Shown here piece after piece: positions 23,667-33,997 of a stretch of DNA of 64,000 bases. Origin of the DNA: Pelagihabitans sp947500445 (GTDB lineage Bacteria; Bacteroidota; Bacteroidia; Flavobacteriales; Flavobacteriaceae). The position numbers and the translations under genes were made by a program. The stretch spans positions 1 through 64,000 of the forward strand of contig NZ_JBNGOP010000017.1 in assembly GCF_050589625.1 (NCBI RefSeq), in the 5' to 3' direction. Below the pieces are notes generated by a model. That model did no database searches. It was not told where the DNA came from and saw nothing but the letters and a program-made list of their open reading frames with translations. Position 1 is the first letter of the stretch; every line of letters begins with the position of its first letter.

Positions 23667-24908
23667 ATGGAAAATTCAGTATCACAACCTTCCGTAAACG
23701 CGAACAGGCTATTTTATGGTAGCTGTTTTGCACTTATTACCACCGCATTTTCATTTAGTATCGCCGCGGGGATTCTAGATCAATTGAAAACAGACTTGGC
23801 CCTGTCGGGCGAACAGGCGGGATTGATCGCTTCCATGTGGTTTTTTGGTTTTCCAGTTTCCATGATCATCGGCGGATTGATCTACCATAAAGTAGGCGGA
23901 AAAATCATCATGCAGTTTGCTTTTTTTGCCCATGCCATCGGTATTTTAATGGTAATTTTTTCTGGAAGCTATATGGGGCTGCTCATTGCCAATTTGCTCA
24001 TCGGTTTGGGTAACGGATGTACCGAAGCGGCCTGTAATCCAATGATCGCGGATGCTTACCAGGGTACTAAAATGAGTAAGATGCTCAACCGTTTTCATAT
24101 GTGGTTCCCAGGGGGTATCGTTATCGGGAGTTTAATTTCCAATTTCCTGACCAACATGGAAATCGGATGGCAAACGCAACTTGGTATCATTATCATTCCT
24201 ACCCTTATTTACGCCTTTTTGTTTTTTGGCCAAAAATGGCCAAAGGCGAAGGTTCAGGAGGCCGCAACGATAACCGGAAATTTAAAGGCCATGGTCACGC
24301 CCTTGTTCCTTTTTATTGCCATGTGTATGACCTTGACCGCAATTTCTGAATTCGGTCCCAACCAGTGGGTAGGCCTTATTCTATCGAAAAGTGGCGCGCA
24401 ACCCATGCTGATTTTGGCTTTGACCGCCGGTCTAATGGCTATTGCACGTTACTTCGGAGGCGATATGGTGAAAAAATTCGATCAAGTAGGGGTCCTTTTG
24501 GGGTCCGCCGTTTTGGCCACTTTGGGTATTTATCTTTTTAGTACACAAACCGGTGCCATGTCCTACGTTGCAGCGATATTTTTTGCACTGGGCATCGCTT
24601 ATTTTTGGCCCAATATGATCGGTTTTGTTGCAGATAAAATACCAAAGAGCGGCGCCTTGGGCATGTCCATCATCGGGGCCATCGGTATGTTTATGAACGG
24701 ACTCATACAACCCATCATCGGGGGGTGGATCGATAGCGACCGGGAAGCCGCAGCGGCTACGGGACTCACGGGCGACGAACTTATCTTGGTTTCGGGCCAG
24801 AATACCTTGGAAAAATTGACCTTGTTTCCCGGAATACTCATTATTCTGTTCACCATACTATGGTTTTGGATGAAAAACAGAAAGAAAACCGCAGTGGCCA
24901 CCGCCTAG
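23667..24908 (+). CDS. MFS sugar transporter (probable xylose uptake)
   Basis: 413 residues with 12 predicted membrane spans and no signal peptide. MFS features: LDQLKTDLALSGEQAGLIASMWFFGFPVSMIIGGLIYHKVGGK between helices 1 and 3, LLIGLGNGCTEAACNPMIAD, and WFPGGIVIGSLISNFL, resembling the FHS/fucose-permease-like branch. Located in the inner membrane. Divergent arrangement with xylB-xylA makes D-xylose or a xylo-oligosaccharide the likely cargo, which is inference from context. A strong terminator follows 100 bases downstream. Confidence 0.88.
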   Translation: MENSVSQPSVNANRLFYGSCFALITTAFSFSIAAGILDQLKTDLALSGEQAGLIASMWFFGFPVSMIIGGLIYHKVGGKIIMQFAFFAHAIGILMVIFSGSYMGLLIANLLIGLGNGCTEAACNPMIADAYQGTKMSKMLNRFHMWFPGGIVIGSLISNFLTNMEIGWQTQLGIIIIPTLIYAFLFFGQKWPKAKVQEAATITGNLKAMVTPLFLFIAMCMTLTAISEFGPNQWVGLILSKSGAQPMLILALTAGLMAIARYFGGDMVKKFDQVGVLLGSAVLATLGIYLFSTQTGAMSYVAAIFFALGIAYFWPNMIGFVADKIPKSGALGMSIIGAIGMFMNGLIQPIIGGWIDSDREAAAATGLTGDELILVSGQNTLEKLTLFPGILIILFTILWFWMKNRKKTAVATA

Positions 24909-25007
24909 AACGCATTACCGGGAATCGTTTCCAAAATAAGAAAACGATAACGACCGACTTTACATAACGGTGTTCAGGCCCTTAAGGACATTGCAAAATA
25001 TACCATA

Positions 25008-25037
25008 GCCTCGATCAAGTTGATCGAGGCTTTTTTT
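25008..25037 (+). terminator. Intrinsic terminator of the MFS gene
   Basis: Perfect 10-bp stem GCCTCGATCA, loop AGT, TGATCGAGGC, then seven Ts. The rest of the 457-base gap 24909-25365 shows no gene, strong hairpin or clear promoter match. Confidence 0.93.
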
Positions 25038-25365
25038 ATGCGATTAGGAACGCTAACGCTATGATGCAAGGCACTCGAAATTCCACTCAAAACGCCAATT
25101 GCAGTTCACAAACGGCTTATACTATTTTAACTTCGGCATCTGCCATATCACGAGCACCATTGGATAAAAGCAGTGTCTTGTTCCTAAGAAACGACAGTCC
25201 GATTGTTTTATAAATTTTCATCCAAGCGTTTACGTCAAAGTTTTGATGGATGCCGTTAATACTATTGCAAAAACAAAGGGAATTTTGACATAGCAAAGGG
25301 AGAGGAAACCCTCCTTCTTTAATGTAGCGAAAACAACAGTCGAATACCTTAAAAACGATACGGAA

Positions 25366-25971
25366 ATGACAGAATTGGATACTTTACAGTTAACGAAAAA
25401 AGCAACCACCGATCACGAAATTTTTCCATTGTTGCAGATGCGATGGAGCCCAAGAACGTTTAGCGATACACCAATACCCGAGGAAGAACTGTTGCGGCTC
25501 TTCGAAGCTGCCCGTTGGTCCGCCAGCTCCTTTAACCGACAACCATGGCGGTTTATCTATGCGATAAAGGGTACGGAGGCCTACCGATCCATTTTGGATT
25601 GTTTGAGTGAATTCAATAGGCAATGGGCCAGTTCGGCCCCTGTATTATTGCTCACGGCATACAAGGAACATACGGAAGAAGGTGATAAAAACTTTCACGC
25701 GTTGCACGATTTAGGGCTAAGCCTGGGGAACATGGGGGTACAGGCGGAACATATGGGAATCGCCATGCACCACATGGCCGGTTTGAATTGGGAAAAGGCC
25801 CAAGAGGTATTTTCGGTTCCGGAAGGTTTCCATATTACCACTGCCATTGCCGTCGGATACTATGGTGGCGACGTGGATTCGCTCTCCGAGGACTTAAGGG
25901 AACAGGAACGGCTAGAGCGGCAACGCAAACCTATTGCTTCCTTTGCGTTCAAAGAGGAATGGAAAGGATAA
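25366..25971 (+). CDS. Nitroreductase family protein
   Basis: 201 residues. The nitroreductase/FMN pattern is clear: MRWSPRTFSDTPIPEEELLRLFEAARWSASSFNRQPWRFI (N-terminal FMN contacts and the SSFNRQPW motif), FHALHDLGLSLGNMGVQAEHMGIAMHHMAGL, and HITTAIAVGYYGG. Cytosolic flavoprotein using NAD(P)H to reduce nitro or quinone-like compounds; the physiological substrate is unknown. It precedes the hibernation-factor gene by 36 bases, probably in one transcript. Confidence 0.92.
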   Translation: MTELDTLQLTKKATTDHEIFPLLQMRWSPRTFSDTPIPEEELLRLFEAARWSASSFNRQPWRFIYAIKGTEAYRSILDCLSEFNRQWASSAPVLLLTAYKEHTEEGDKNFHALHDLGLSLGNMGVQAEHMGIAMHHMAGLNWEKAQEVFSVPEGFHITTAIAVGYYGGDVDSLSEDLREQERLERQRKPIASFAFKEEWKG

Positions 25972-26007
25972 GTGTTACGGAATTAAAAATTAATAAGACA
26001 AGATACT

Positions 26008-26307
26008 ATGCAAGTAATTTTTGAATATCATGATGTAAGTGCAAGTGAACGATTGGAAGCTTTGGCAACCGAAAAATTGGAACATTTGAAATTGAAATTC
26101 GATTTTGTGCATCGGGCCGATGTTTTTTTTAAGACGGAAAATAGAAGCGATAGCGAGGAGCAAATATGTGACATTCGCTTAAGCCTTCCAGGGCCACGGA
26201 TTTTTGCCTCTACGAACGCCAACAGCTTTTCTGCTGCAATTACCGAAACTATAAACGATTTGGAAGACCAATTGCGAAAGAAAAAAGAAAAAATGAAGTC
26301 GTATTGA
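26008..26307 (+). CDS. hpf: Ribosome hibernation promoting factor (HPF/RaiA, short form)
   Basis: 99 residues, the length of the short HPF/YfiA class without the dimerising C-terminal domain. Features: MQVIFEYHDVSASERLEALATEKLEHLKLKF, VFFKTENRSDSEEQICDIRLSLPGPRIFASTNANSFSAAITETINDLEDQLRKKKEK, a beta-alpha-beta-beta-beta-alpha pattern ending in a basic helix that contacts rRNA. Binds the 30S decoding region in stationary phase. The neighbouring stress-type genes fit this role. Confidence 0.93.
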   Translation: MQVIFEYHDVSASERLEALATEKLEHLKLKFDFVHRADVFFKTENRSDSEEQICDIRLSLPGPRIFASTNANSFSAAITETINDLEDQLRKKKEKMKSY

Positions 26308-26356
26308 ACAGAAAAAGAGGTTACCTTTAGCCGAAACAAGATGATTCAAGCACTGC

Positions 26357-26467
26357 TCAACTATTTATAAAAAAAGCGGTCAGCAAAATCAATAACAAGG
26401 CGACGACTATCCAGAAGTTGTAAAGGCGTTTTCTTCTTTTTTTCGATTTTCGTAACGATAGTTTCAT
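26357..26467 (-). CDS. 36-residue basic single-span membrane protein
   Basis: A small ORF in the 313-base gap between hpf and tamB. It begins at ATG 26467 and encodes a very basic N terminus (MKLSLRKSKKRRKRLYNF) followed by one clean transmembrane helix (WIVVALLLILLTAFFINS). The basic-then-hydrophobic layout predicts an inner-membrane protein with its N terminus in the cytosol. No family is recognised. Support comes from the composition and the good fit to the gap, not homology; it is divergent from tamB. Confidence 0.55.
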   Translation of the reverse strand: MKLSLRKSKKRRKRLYNFWIVVALLLILLTAFFINS

Positions 26468-26620
26468 AGGTTTTAAGATTGCAGTGAAATAACGTTTGGC
26501 AAAGAAAGAAATCCTACAGCGGAAAGTTTACCTCTTATGAAAGAAAATGGTGCCGAAATACCTCAGCTTCCTTGACGCGCATTAGGTTACCAAGCGGCCT
26601 AACGAAATTTCGTTACCGAC

Positions 26621-29600
26621 ATGACAGCAGGAAAAAAAACATATTTCACCAGAAAACGCATTGCAAAGTTTATTGCAATGCTTTTCCTTTTATTGGGGGC
26701 GCTGTTACTTTTCATCAGGAGTGAATGGGGACAACAGTTACTGGTACAAAAACTGGTGGACTATGTGGAAGCGCAAACCGGAGCTTCAGTGGATATTGAG
26801 CGACTGTACATCACTTTCTCGGGGGACATCGCCTTAGAGGGATTTTTATTACGGGATTTACAGGGCGATACCCTCCTCCACTCCCAACGCTTGGAGGCCG
26901 ATCTCGGGCTTTATGGAATCGTATTTCAAAAAAAAGTGGCCTTGGAATCATTGGAATGGGAAGGCGTCCGTGCCAACATAAAGAGGTCGGAAAACCAAAC
27001 GGACTACAATTTCGATTTTCTTATACAGGCGTTCGCAGATTCGACAGCTACGACAACGGAAACGACTGAAGATCCCTATACCTTTGTATTGGGCACGATT
27101 TCGTTAGAGGACATCCGTTTGGTTTTCCAAGATGAACCTATGGGTGTTTTTAGTACGAATACCATTGGAACCCTGAAAACCGATTTTGATCGAATCGATG
27201 TAGCACAAGCCTTATTCCATGTGGACAAGATCGTACTAAAAAACTCTAATTTTTCGTTAAAACAGACCAAGCCTTTTCCTGAAACAACGGAAGATTCCGT
27301 GAACACACCGCTACCCCGGTTGCGTTTTTCAGAAATACAACTTCAAGATGTTGCGGCGACCTACCGATCGCAAACGGACAGTATTGTCGCGGAGGTAAAA
27401 GTCGGTGATTTCCTGACCAAAATTCCCAAAATAGACCTTAACACCAATACATTCGAAATTGCCGAATTACGGTTGGAAAAGTCGGAATTACTCCTACTAA
27501 ACTATAAAAACGATAGCCTATCGGGAACAACGGAAAATACCGAAGAAGTTATGGCCAGGTTCTTTGAGTGGCCCGAATACCATGTTCGTTTGCAAAATAT
27601 AAAACTGAAGAACAATCGGTTTCGCAACACGGTCAATACCATTGATCCCGCTTTGAACAACAATGGTTTGGCCTTTTCCAATATTAACTTTTATGCGCCC
27701 TTATTGCATTACCGCCCGGGGAACTTAAAATGGAAAATATCCAACGCCCAACTGCGCACACCGGACGGTTTTGTGCTCAAGCAATTGATGTTGGACGGTA
27801 CGGTAACCGATACCGAACTGGAAGTATCCAAAATACGCTTGCAAACCAATAGGAGTAGCCTTAAAGGAGCCCTTTCCGCCACCTATACTTCCGTAAATTC
27901 CGTATTGACCATGCCAGAACGGACCGCGCTCTCGCTTACCGTTCCCTCTTGGGAATTCGATTTGCGCGATATGTATCCCTTTCAACCGGATTTGGCCAAA
28001 GATGAACGGATTACCGCCTTAACGGCCCATCCGTTCAAGGGGCGTATTTCGGCAAAGGGCACCCTGTCCGAAATAAAAGATATAAACAGCACGACCACCT
28101 GGGGAAGCGTTACAAGTTTGGCGTTGGAAGGCAGCGTTCGCAATAGCACCGTTTTGGATTCCCTTAGCTATGATTTGGATAGAATAGAGGTAGTTTCGGG
28201 AAGAACGGATTTCGAAAAACTTCCGTTGGCCATGGACTCCACCCTCGTAATACCCCAAAATATACAGCTATCCGGCAGCGCAAAAGGTACCGTAACGACC
28301 ATCAAAACCGATATGGAAATGGTTTCCTCGCTCGGGCGGGCCTCCTTTAAAGGAGAAGGGAAGTATACTAGCGTCCCTTCTATTAGCGGGAATATGGCAA
28401 TCGACAGCCTGCAATTGGGAACCCTTTTAAGCAACGGCCAATTGGGCAGCATGTCATTGTCCGGTAATTTCAACCTCCGGGGAAAGGAACTGCACCAAAT
28501 GTCCGGAACCTTGAATACCGTAATCGACCGATTCGATTTTAATGGCTACCCCTATAAAAATTTTAGTATTACCGGAGCCATGAACGAGGGTTCGGGAACG
28601 CTGTCAACGGCTTATCGCGATAAAAACCTCAACTTCACGTCTACCAACGCGATAACGCTTTCACCAAACGCCTATACCGTAGTATCCAACGTTATCATTA
28701 TCGGTGCCGACCTCAACAACTTGGGCGTTACCGAAAACAGTATTAAAATAGGGGGCTCACTAAACATTGGCCTGGACGCTTCCCCGGGATCATTCCGTTT
28801 TACATCGGAACTAACGGAGGGCGTTGCCGTCAGGGACGATGAACAGTATCAGATGGGAAGTATCGATGCCACGGGATTTGTCGGGGAAAAAGTAACGGAA
28901 GCCTCGGTACGCAGTACTTTTTTAAATCTTGATTTTAAGGCAAATGGCGGACCGGACGATATGAACACGGCATTGACACAACAGCTACGCTCCTACTTTG
29001 AAAGACCATCGGATAGCGTTAGCAGGGATACCACAACCGTAGTTAACCTAGCTGCAAAGATTGCCCCTCGTCCGATACTAACCGAAGTCTTTTTTAAAGG
29101 GATCGAACAACTCGATACCATAACATTGGACGCTAGATTGAATACCAAGAGCGGGACGATCAATGCACAGCTACATGCACCGACCTTAGTGTACAACGGT
29201 ACGGTGTTGGACAGCCTGCACTTTAGCCTTAAAGGGGACGGCGAAAACCTACGATTGGATTCGGGTCTGGCAAATGCGGATTATACTCCTATAAACATCA
29301 GAAAAACACACCTGAAGGCGGAACTTATCGATGAAAAATGGGCCATAGACTTTATGGCATATGACGAGGATGAAGCGCCGTTGATGCATGTAGGTACCGA
29401 AATGCAATGGGCGCAGGACACCGTATCGATCCACATTGTACCCAAAACACTGCTGTTACAGGGTTCGCCATGGGACATTCCGATGTCTAACCGTGCTATT
29501 TTCACTTCAGAAAATATGCTTTTTGAGAAGTTTTCCTTTTCCAAGGGCGAGCAGCAGCTTCAGCTGAGCAATACCCTGGACGACATCAACGGTCCGCATA

Positions 29601-31612
29601 TAGCCGTACTTGCCGAAAATTTTGACCTGCAAACGTTTTTAAGCTTCTTAAATCCGGAATCAAATCTGCTTTCGGGTGAAGCCTCCGGTAGGCTGGTTTT
29701 GAAGCGACCCGCAGCCGATTCGGAGCTGGTCGCCGATATGCAGGTGCGTGATTTGGCGATAACGGAAAAACGACTTGGCAATCTGGACGTTCAGGTAAAC
29801 CGCAAGAACCAAGAAACCTATGAGGGAACGGCAACCATTGGGGAAGGAAATTTAAATGTAGCCCTGTTCGGCACCTATGTTTCCAATGGAACGGAACCAT
29901 TTTATGACCTTACAATGGAACTGAAACAGTTGAAAACAGCTCTGCTTACGGATTTTTTTGACACACAATTGGACAGTCCCAAGGGGTTTCTTTCCGGAAA
30001 ATTCAGTTTTCTTGGCACCTTCAACAAACCCGATTTTGGTGGACAATTGGACTTTAATGGGGTATCCCTTAAAAGTATTCCCTTAAAAACGACGTTCAGT
30101 ATACCAAAAGAGTCCATTGTTTTAAAGGAAAACCAATTGGTCTTGGACGATTTTTTAATAGCTGACGACACTAGGGGCGCGCTAACTATTGGAGGAACGA
30201 TCGGAATGGAAAATTTGGGAAATCCCGATTTTGATCTCAACGTCACCGCCGATCGTTTTCGTTTTATAAACTCCGAAAAACAGGAGGGTGCGCCGTACTA
30301 CGGTATCGGAAGCATTGATGCCAATGTTACCTTATCGGGCAACGCAACGGCGCCTAATGTGCAAGGCAGGTTACGGGTAAGGGAAATCACCGAGCTTACC
30401 TACATCATTCCCGAGGAGCAAATGACGGTCGAGGAGCGCGATGGTATCGTACTGTTCGTAAACAAGGAAAATCCGGAAGCGATACTCACTCGAAAAGAGG
30501 CCGCTGATCCGGAACTTTTTTTCGGTGCAGATGTGAACTTGGTATTGGAAATCGCCAATGACGCCGTCTTCACTTTGGTACTCGACGAAAAAACCGGGGA
30601 CATGCTGCAAGTGGCCGGCGACGCCGATCTGAATTTGACCGTATCGCCCAATGGCATGATGGGACTTGCCGGAAAATATGAGTTGAAAGATGGCTTTTAC
30701 CGAACCAGCCTTTACAATCTGGTTAGCCGTAAATTCGATCTGCAGGAAGGAAGTAACATTAGATGGTCAGGCGACCCTTTGTCCGCAACTTTGGATGTGA
30801 CCGCCATTTATCGGCTGGAAACGTCCGCTGCACCTTTAATGGCCTCCGAAACCTCCGGTGTTGCGTCGAATTTAGCTTCAAAATACCAACAAGTAATGCC
30901 CTTTCTGGTTTCTTTGAACGTAGACGGGGAGCTTATGACACCAAAAATTTCTTTCGCCCTCGGCGTACCCGACAACGCCAAGGATGATCTGGGCGGAGCG
31001 GTATATGGTAAGGTCCAGCAGTTGAACGAACAGGAAACGGCCTTGAACAAACAGGTTTTTTCCTTATTGGCGCTGAACCGCTTTTTTCCGAATACGGTAA
31101 GCGATGGCAGTAACGGGGGAGCCGCTGGTTTGGCACGGAACAACGTGAACAAGGTACTCTCGGGAGAGTTGAATGCCTTTTCCGAAGCGATTTTTGATAA
31201 CAGTAGCTTTGAGCTTGACTTCGACTTGGACAGTTTTACGGACTACTCCGGCGAAACCGCACAAGATCGGACCCAATTGAATATCAATGCCAGTAAGAAA
31301 CTCTTCAACGATCGCTTGATCGTAACTGCCGGCAGTGCCGTGGATGTGGAGGGAAGTGCACAAGCGGGCCAAGAAGAGACCCCCATCATCGGTAATGTCA
31401 GCTTGGAATACATTTTAACGCCCAATGGACGCTATCGCCTAAAAGGTTTTCGAAAAAACGAATATGTGAACGTTATCGATGGGCAGCTTATCGTTACCGG
31501 TCTGGCCCTAATTTTCAATAGAGAGTTCAATGAATTTAGTGAACTGTTCAAACCTTCGGCAACGATTCCCGATGAGAACAAAGAGGAAAACGGCACCAAA
31601 AAAATCAACTAA
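26621..31612 (+). CDS. tamB: Translocation and assembly module protein TamB
   Basis: 1663 residues. One N-terminal membrane anchor (IAKFIAMLFLLLGALLLFI, about 12-30), then a very long beta-rich region of alternating short strands typical of AsmA/TamB proteins, ending in the conserved DUF490/TamB domain (VAGDADLNLTVSPNGMMGLAGKYELKDGFYRTSLYNLVSRKF, LSATLDVTAIYRLETSAAP, RTQLNINASKKLFNDRLIVTAGSAVDV). TamB-type proteins span the periplasm and move lipids or assist insertion of outer-membrane proteins together with TamA. Here it is followed after 12 bases by the TamL gene, so the two form an operon. Confidence 0.93.
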   Translation: MTAGKKTYFTRKRIAKFIAMLFLLLGALLLFIRSEWGQQLLVQKLVDYVEAQTGASVDIERLYITFSGDIALEGFLLRDLQGDTLLHSQRLEADLGLYGIVFQKKVALESLEWEGVRANIKRSENQTDYNFDFLIQAFADSTATTTETTEDPYTFVLGTISLEDIRLVFQDEPMGVFSTNTIGTLKTDFDRIDVAQALFHVDKIVLKNSNFSLKQTKPFPETTEDSVNTPLPRLRFSEIQLQDVAATYRSQTDSIVAEVKVGDFLTKIPKIDLNTNTFEIAELRLEKSELLLLNYKNDSLSGTTENTEEVMARFFEWPEYHVRLQNIKLKNNRFRNTVNTIDPALNNNGLAFSNINFYAPLLHYRPGNLKWKISNAQLRTPDGFVLKQLMLDGTVTDTELEVSKIRLQTNRSSLKGALSATYTSVNSVLTMPERTALSLTVPSWEFDLRDMYPFQPDLAKDERITALTAHPFKGRISAKGTLSEIKDINSTTTWGSVTSLALEGSVRNSTVLDSLSYDLDRIEVVSGRTDFEKLPLAMDSTLVIPQNIQLSGSAKGTVTTIKTDMEMVSSLGRASFKGEGKYTSVPSISGNMAIDSLQLGTLLSNGQLGSMSLSGNFNLRGKELHQMSGTLNTVIDRFDFNGYPYKNFSITGAMNEGSGTLSTAYRDKNLNFTSTNAITLSPNAYTVVSNVIIIGADLNNLGVTENSIKIGGSLNIGLDASPGSFRFTSELTEGVAVRDDEQYQMGSIDATGFVGEKVTEASVRSTFLNLDFKANGGPDDMNTALTQQLRSYFERPSDSVSRDTTTVVNLAAKIAPRPILTEVFFKGIEQLDTITLDARLNTKSGTINAQLHAPTLVYNGTVLDSLHFSLKGDGENLRLDSGLANADYTPINIRKTHLKAELIDEKWAIDFMAYDEDEAPLMHVGTEMQWAQDTVSIHIVPKTLLLQGSPWDIPMSNRAIFTSENMLFEKFSFSKGEQQLQLSNTLDDINGPHIAVLAENFDLQTFLSFLNPESNLLSGEASGRLVLKRPAADSELVADMQVRDLAITEKRLGNLDVQVNRKNQETYEGTATIGEGNLNVALFGTYVSNGTEPFYDLTMELKQLKTALLTDFFDTQLDSPKGFLSGKFSFLGTFNKPDFGGQLDFNGVSLKSIPLKTTFSIPKESIVLKENQLVLDDFLIADDTRGALTIGGTIGMENLGNPDFDLNVTADRFRFINSEKQEGAPYYGIGSIDANVTLSGNATAPNVQGRLRVREITELTYIIPEEQMTVEERDGIVLFVNKENPEAILTRKEAADPELFFGADVNLVLEIANDAVFTLVLDEKTGDMLQVAGDADLNLTVSPNGMMGLAGKYELKDGFYRTSLYNLVSRKFDLQEGSNIRWSGDPLSATLDVTAIYRLETSAAPLMASETSGVASNLASKYQQVMPFLVSLNVDGELMTPKISFALGVPDNAKDDLGGAVYGKVQQLNEQETALNKQVFSLLALNRFFPNTVSDGSNGGAAGLARNNVNKVLSGELNAFSEAIFDNSSFELDFDLDSFTDYSGETAQDRTQLNINASKKLFNDRLIVTAGSAVDVEGSAQAGQEETPIIGNVSLEYILTPNGRYRLKGFRKNEYVNVIDGQLIVTGLALIFNREFNEFSELFKPSATIPDENKEENGTKKIN

Positions 31613-31624
31613 TAGTAATTACAA

Positions 31625-33946
31625 ATGGAAACAAGATTCCGGATCATCGTTTTTGCAATCGGCCTTATCGGTCTGGCCCTCGGTGTTGAGAGCTGTAGCG
31701 TATCCCGCTTTGTTCCGGAAGGAAAGGCTTTGTACAATGGTGCATCCGTTTCGGTAAACGGTCCGGACAGCATCGGTAAAACGGGAAAAATCCAGCAAAA
31801 ACTACAGGCCTTGTTATACCCGGAACCCAATACCTCATTTTTGGGAGGTCGGCTACCCTTATATTTTCATTACAAGGCACAAAAAGAAAAACCGGGCGTA
31901 ATTATGAAATGGTTGGACAAAAAATTTGGTGAGCCACCGGTATACCTCGGCGATGTGAACCAAAACCGACAAAAAGAACTGTTGCTGAACAAATTGGACA
32001 ACAGCGGTTTCTTTTATAGCAATGTACTAAAAGAGCTCGATAGCAGCGATAACGGCATTTCCATTGCCTATGAAGCCACGGTAAGGGCGCCCTATCGTAT
32101 GGCGACCTATGGGCTGGAAAACGATAGTTTACCGGTGCACGATGCCATACAGCGGTCACTTTCGGAAACCGTTTTGGAAAAAGGGACCGTTTTTGACATT
32201 GGCACGCTCAAGGCCGAACGGGAACGAATAGACGGTTATCTAAAACGGCAGGGCTATTATTACTTTAATCCCGATTTTTTGATTTTTGAAGCCGATACCA
32301 ACCGCTACAAGAACAAACAGTTCGATCTGTTCCTTCGTTTTAAAAGAGAAAGTCCGCCCAAGGCTTTTGTCCCACAGGTGATCAATAAGATTACGGTATA
32401 CCCGGAATATCAGGTAACAAAGGACACTGCAACGCTTAAACATACCACCTATGGAGGAATGGAATTCGTTCAGGACGACGATTTTTTTCGACCAAAGCGG
32501 CTTGCGCCCTACATCCTTTTCGAAAAAGGACAACGTTACGATGCCGAACGTTCCAAACGTACCAGCAATCGCTTGGCGGACATCGGAAGCTATAAGTATG
32601 CCAACATACAGTTCGAAACGGCAAAAACCACGGGACCGCAAGACTCCCTTGGACTTTTGGATGTTTCTATTTTTCTTTCACCGCTCACACGACGATCGTT
32701 GCGGGTAGCGCTGCAGGCCACTACCAAATCCAACGGATTTACAGGTCCGGGAATCACGGCCACTTTTAGCAATCGCAACCTGTTCCATGGCGGTGAAACG
32801 TTCAATATTACCGGGAGCTTCGCCTATGAATCCCAATTGACCGGAAGCACGGGCAACGGATTGACCAGTATTGTAGGAGGGCTACAGACCGAACTGGTAA
32901 TCCCCCGATTGGTCCCCTTCTCCCCCAGCCGTTTTAAGTATGCCGTTCCCAAGACCAGGGTAACCCTTGGGGGCGACTTTTTAAACCGTACCCAGTTGTA
33001 CACGCTTACCTCTTTGACCACCAATTATGGGTACACCTGGAACGCCAACCGCTTTGTATATCACGAATTGAACCCGATCAGCATCAACTATGTCAATTTG
33101 GCCAATACTACCGAGGAATTTGATGCCATTTTAGAAGAAAACGCCTTTTTACGGGCCAGCTTTGAACAACAGTTCATTGCAGGGCTCAATTATAGTTTTA
33201 CCTATAACGAACTCGCCGACGACCAAAAGAAAAAAGCTTTTTTCCTCGGCGCTAACTTGGATATCGCGGGCAACCTGCTACAAGCGTTGAGCGGTGGCCG
33301 GGAACGGGTACTTGGCCTGGAATATGCGCAATATGTGAAATTGGATGCAGACCTACGCTATTACTGGAAGCTTGGCGGAAACCAGACCCTGATCGGCCGG
33401 TTGTATTCGGGTTGGGGAATTCCGGTAGGGAATTCGAACACCTTGCCCTTTACAAAACAATTTTTTTCGGGAGGGCCCTACAGTGTAAGGGCATTTCCCA
33501 TACGTGCCCTGGGGCCCGGTACGTTTCGTTCTACCGACGAAGGTAATGGGTCCTTTTTCGATCAATCGGGCAATTTGCAATTGGAAGCGAATGTGGAATA
33601 CCGATTTCCCATATGGTCCTACCTAAAGGGCGCCCTATTTGCCGATGCCGGAAATGTTTGGTTGACCTATACCCCTGAAATAGACGCGGACGAAACCCAA
33701 GAAAGTAGGGACTTTAACCAACGGCTGTCCGAAAACGGAAGGTTTGGTTCGGATTGGGCGGGGGAACTTGGTGTCGGGGTCGGCCTAGGGTTTCGGGTAG
33801 ATATCCAAAGTTTTGTGATCCGCCTGGACCTGGCCTCTCCCTGGCGTGTGCCGTACTTACCAAAAAAGGAACGCTCCAGGGTTCCTTTTTTCGATGGCGG
33901 GGACGATAACCTTATACTCAATTTTGCTATCGGTTATCCCTTTTAA
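31625..33946 (+). CDS. tamL: TamL, lipoprotein BamA/TamA-family outer-membrane barrel
   Basis: 773 residues. The N terminus is a lipoprotein signal (IVFAIGLIGLALGVESC, Cys near residue 24), the trait that separates Bacteroidota TamL from proteobacterial TamA. Then POTRA-like repeats (about 40-340, including TVFDIGTLKAERERIDGYLKRQGYYYFNPDFLIFE) and a C-terminal 16-strand Omp85 barrel with the L6-type motif FFSGGPYSVRAFPIRALGPG near residue 615 and closing strand NLILNFAIGYPF. It works with TamB in outer-membrane biogenesis. Predicted location: outer membrane. Confidence 0.93.
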   Translation: METRFRIIVFAIGLIGLALGVESCSVSRFVPEGKALYNGASVSVNGPDSIGKTGKIQQKLQALLYPEPNTSFLGGRLPLYFHYKAQKEKPGVIMKWLDKKFGEPPVYLGDVNQNRQKELLLNKLDNSGFFYSNVLKELDSSDNGISIAYEATVRAPYRMATYGLENDSLPVHDAIQRSLSETVLEKGTVFDIGTLKAERERIDGYLKRQGYYYFNPDFLIFEADTNRYKNKQFDLFLRFKRESPPKAFVPQVINKITVYPEYQVTKDTATLKHTTYGGMEFVQDDDFFRPKRLAPYILFEKGQRYDAERSKRTSNRLADIGSYKYANIQFETAKTTGPQDSLGLLDVSIFLSPLTRRSLRVALQATTKSNGFTGPGITATFSNRNLFHGGETFNITGSFAYESQLTGSTGNGLTSIVGGLQTELVIPRLVPFSPSRFKYAVPKTRVTLGGDFLNRTQLYTLTSLTTNYGYTWNANRFVYHELNPISINYVNLANTTEEFDAILEENAFLRASFEQQFIAGLNYSFTYNELADDQKKKAFFLGANLDIAGNLLQALSGGRERVLGLEYAQYVKLDADLRYYWKLGGNQTLIGRLYSGWGIPVGNSNTLPFTKQFFSGGPYSVRAFPIRALGPGTFRSTDEGNGSFFDQSGNLQLEANVEYRFPIWSYLKGALFADAGNVWLTYTPEIDADETQESRDFNQRLSENGRFGSDWAGELGVGVGLGFRVDIQSFVIRLDLASPWRVPYLPKKERSRVPFFDGGDDNLILNFAIGYPF

Positions 33947-33997
33947 TAAAAAACGGCCCGAGGATAGTTCCCAAAGCGGATTCCTAAATTAAAAACT

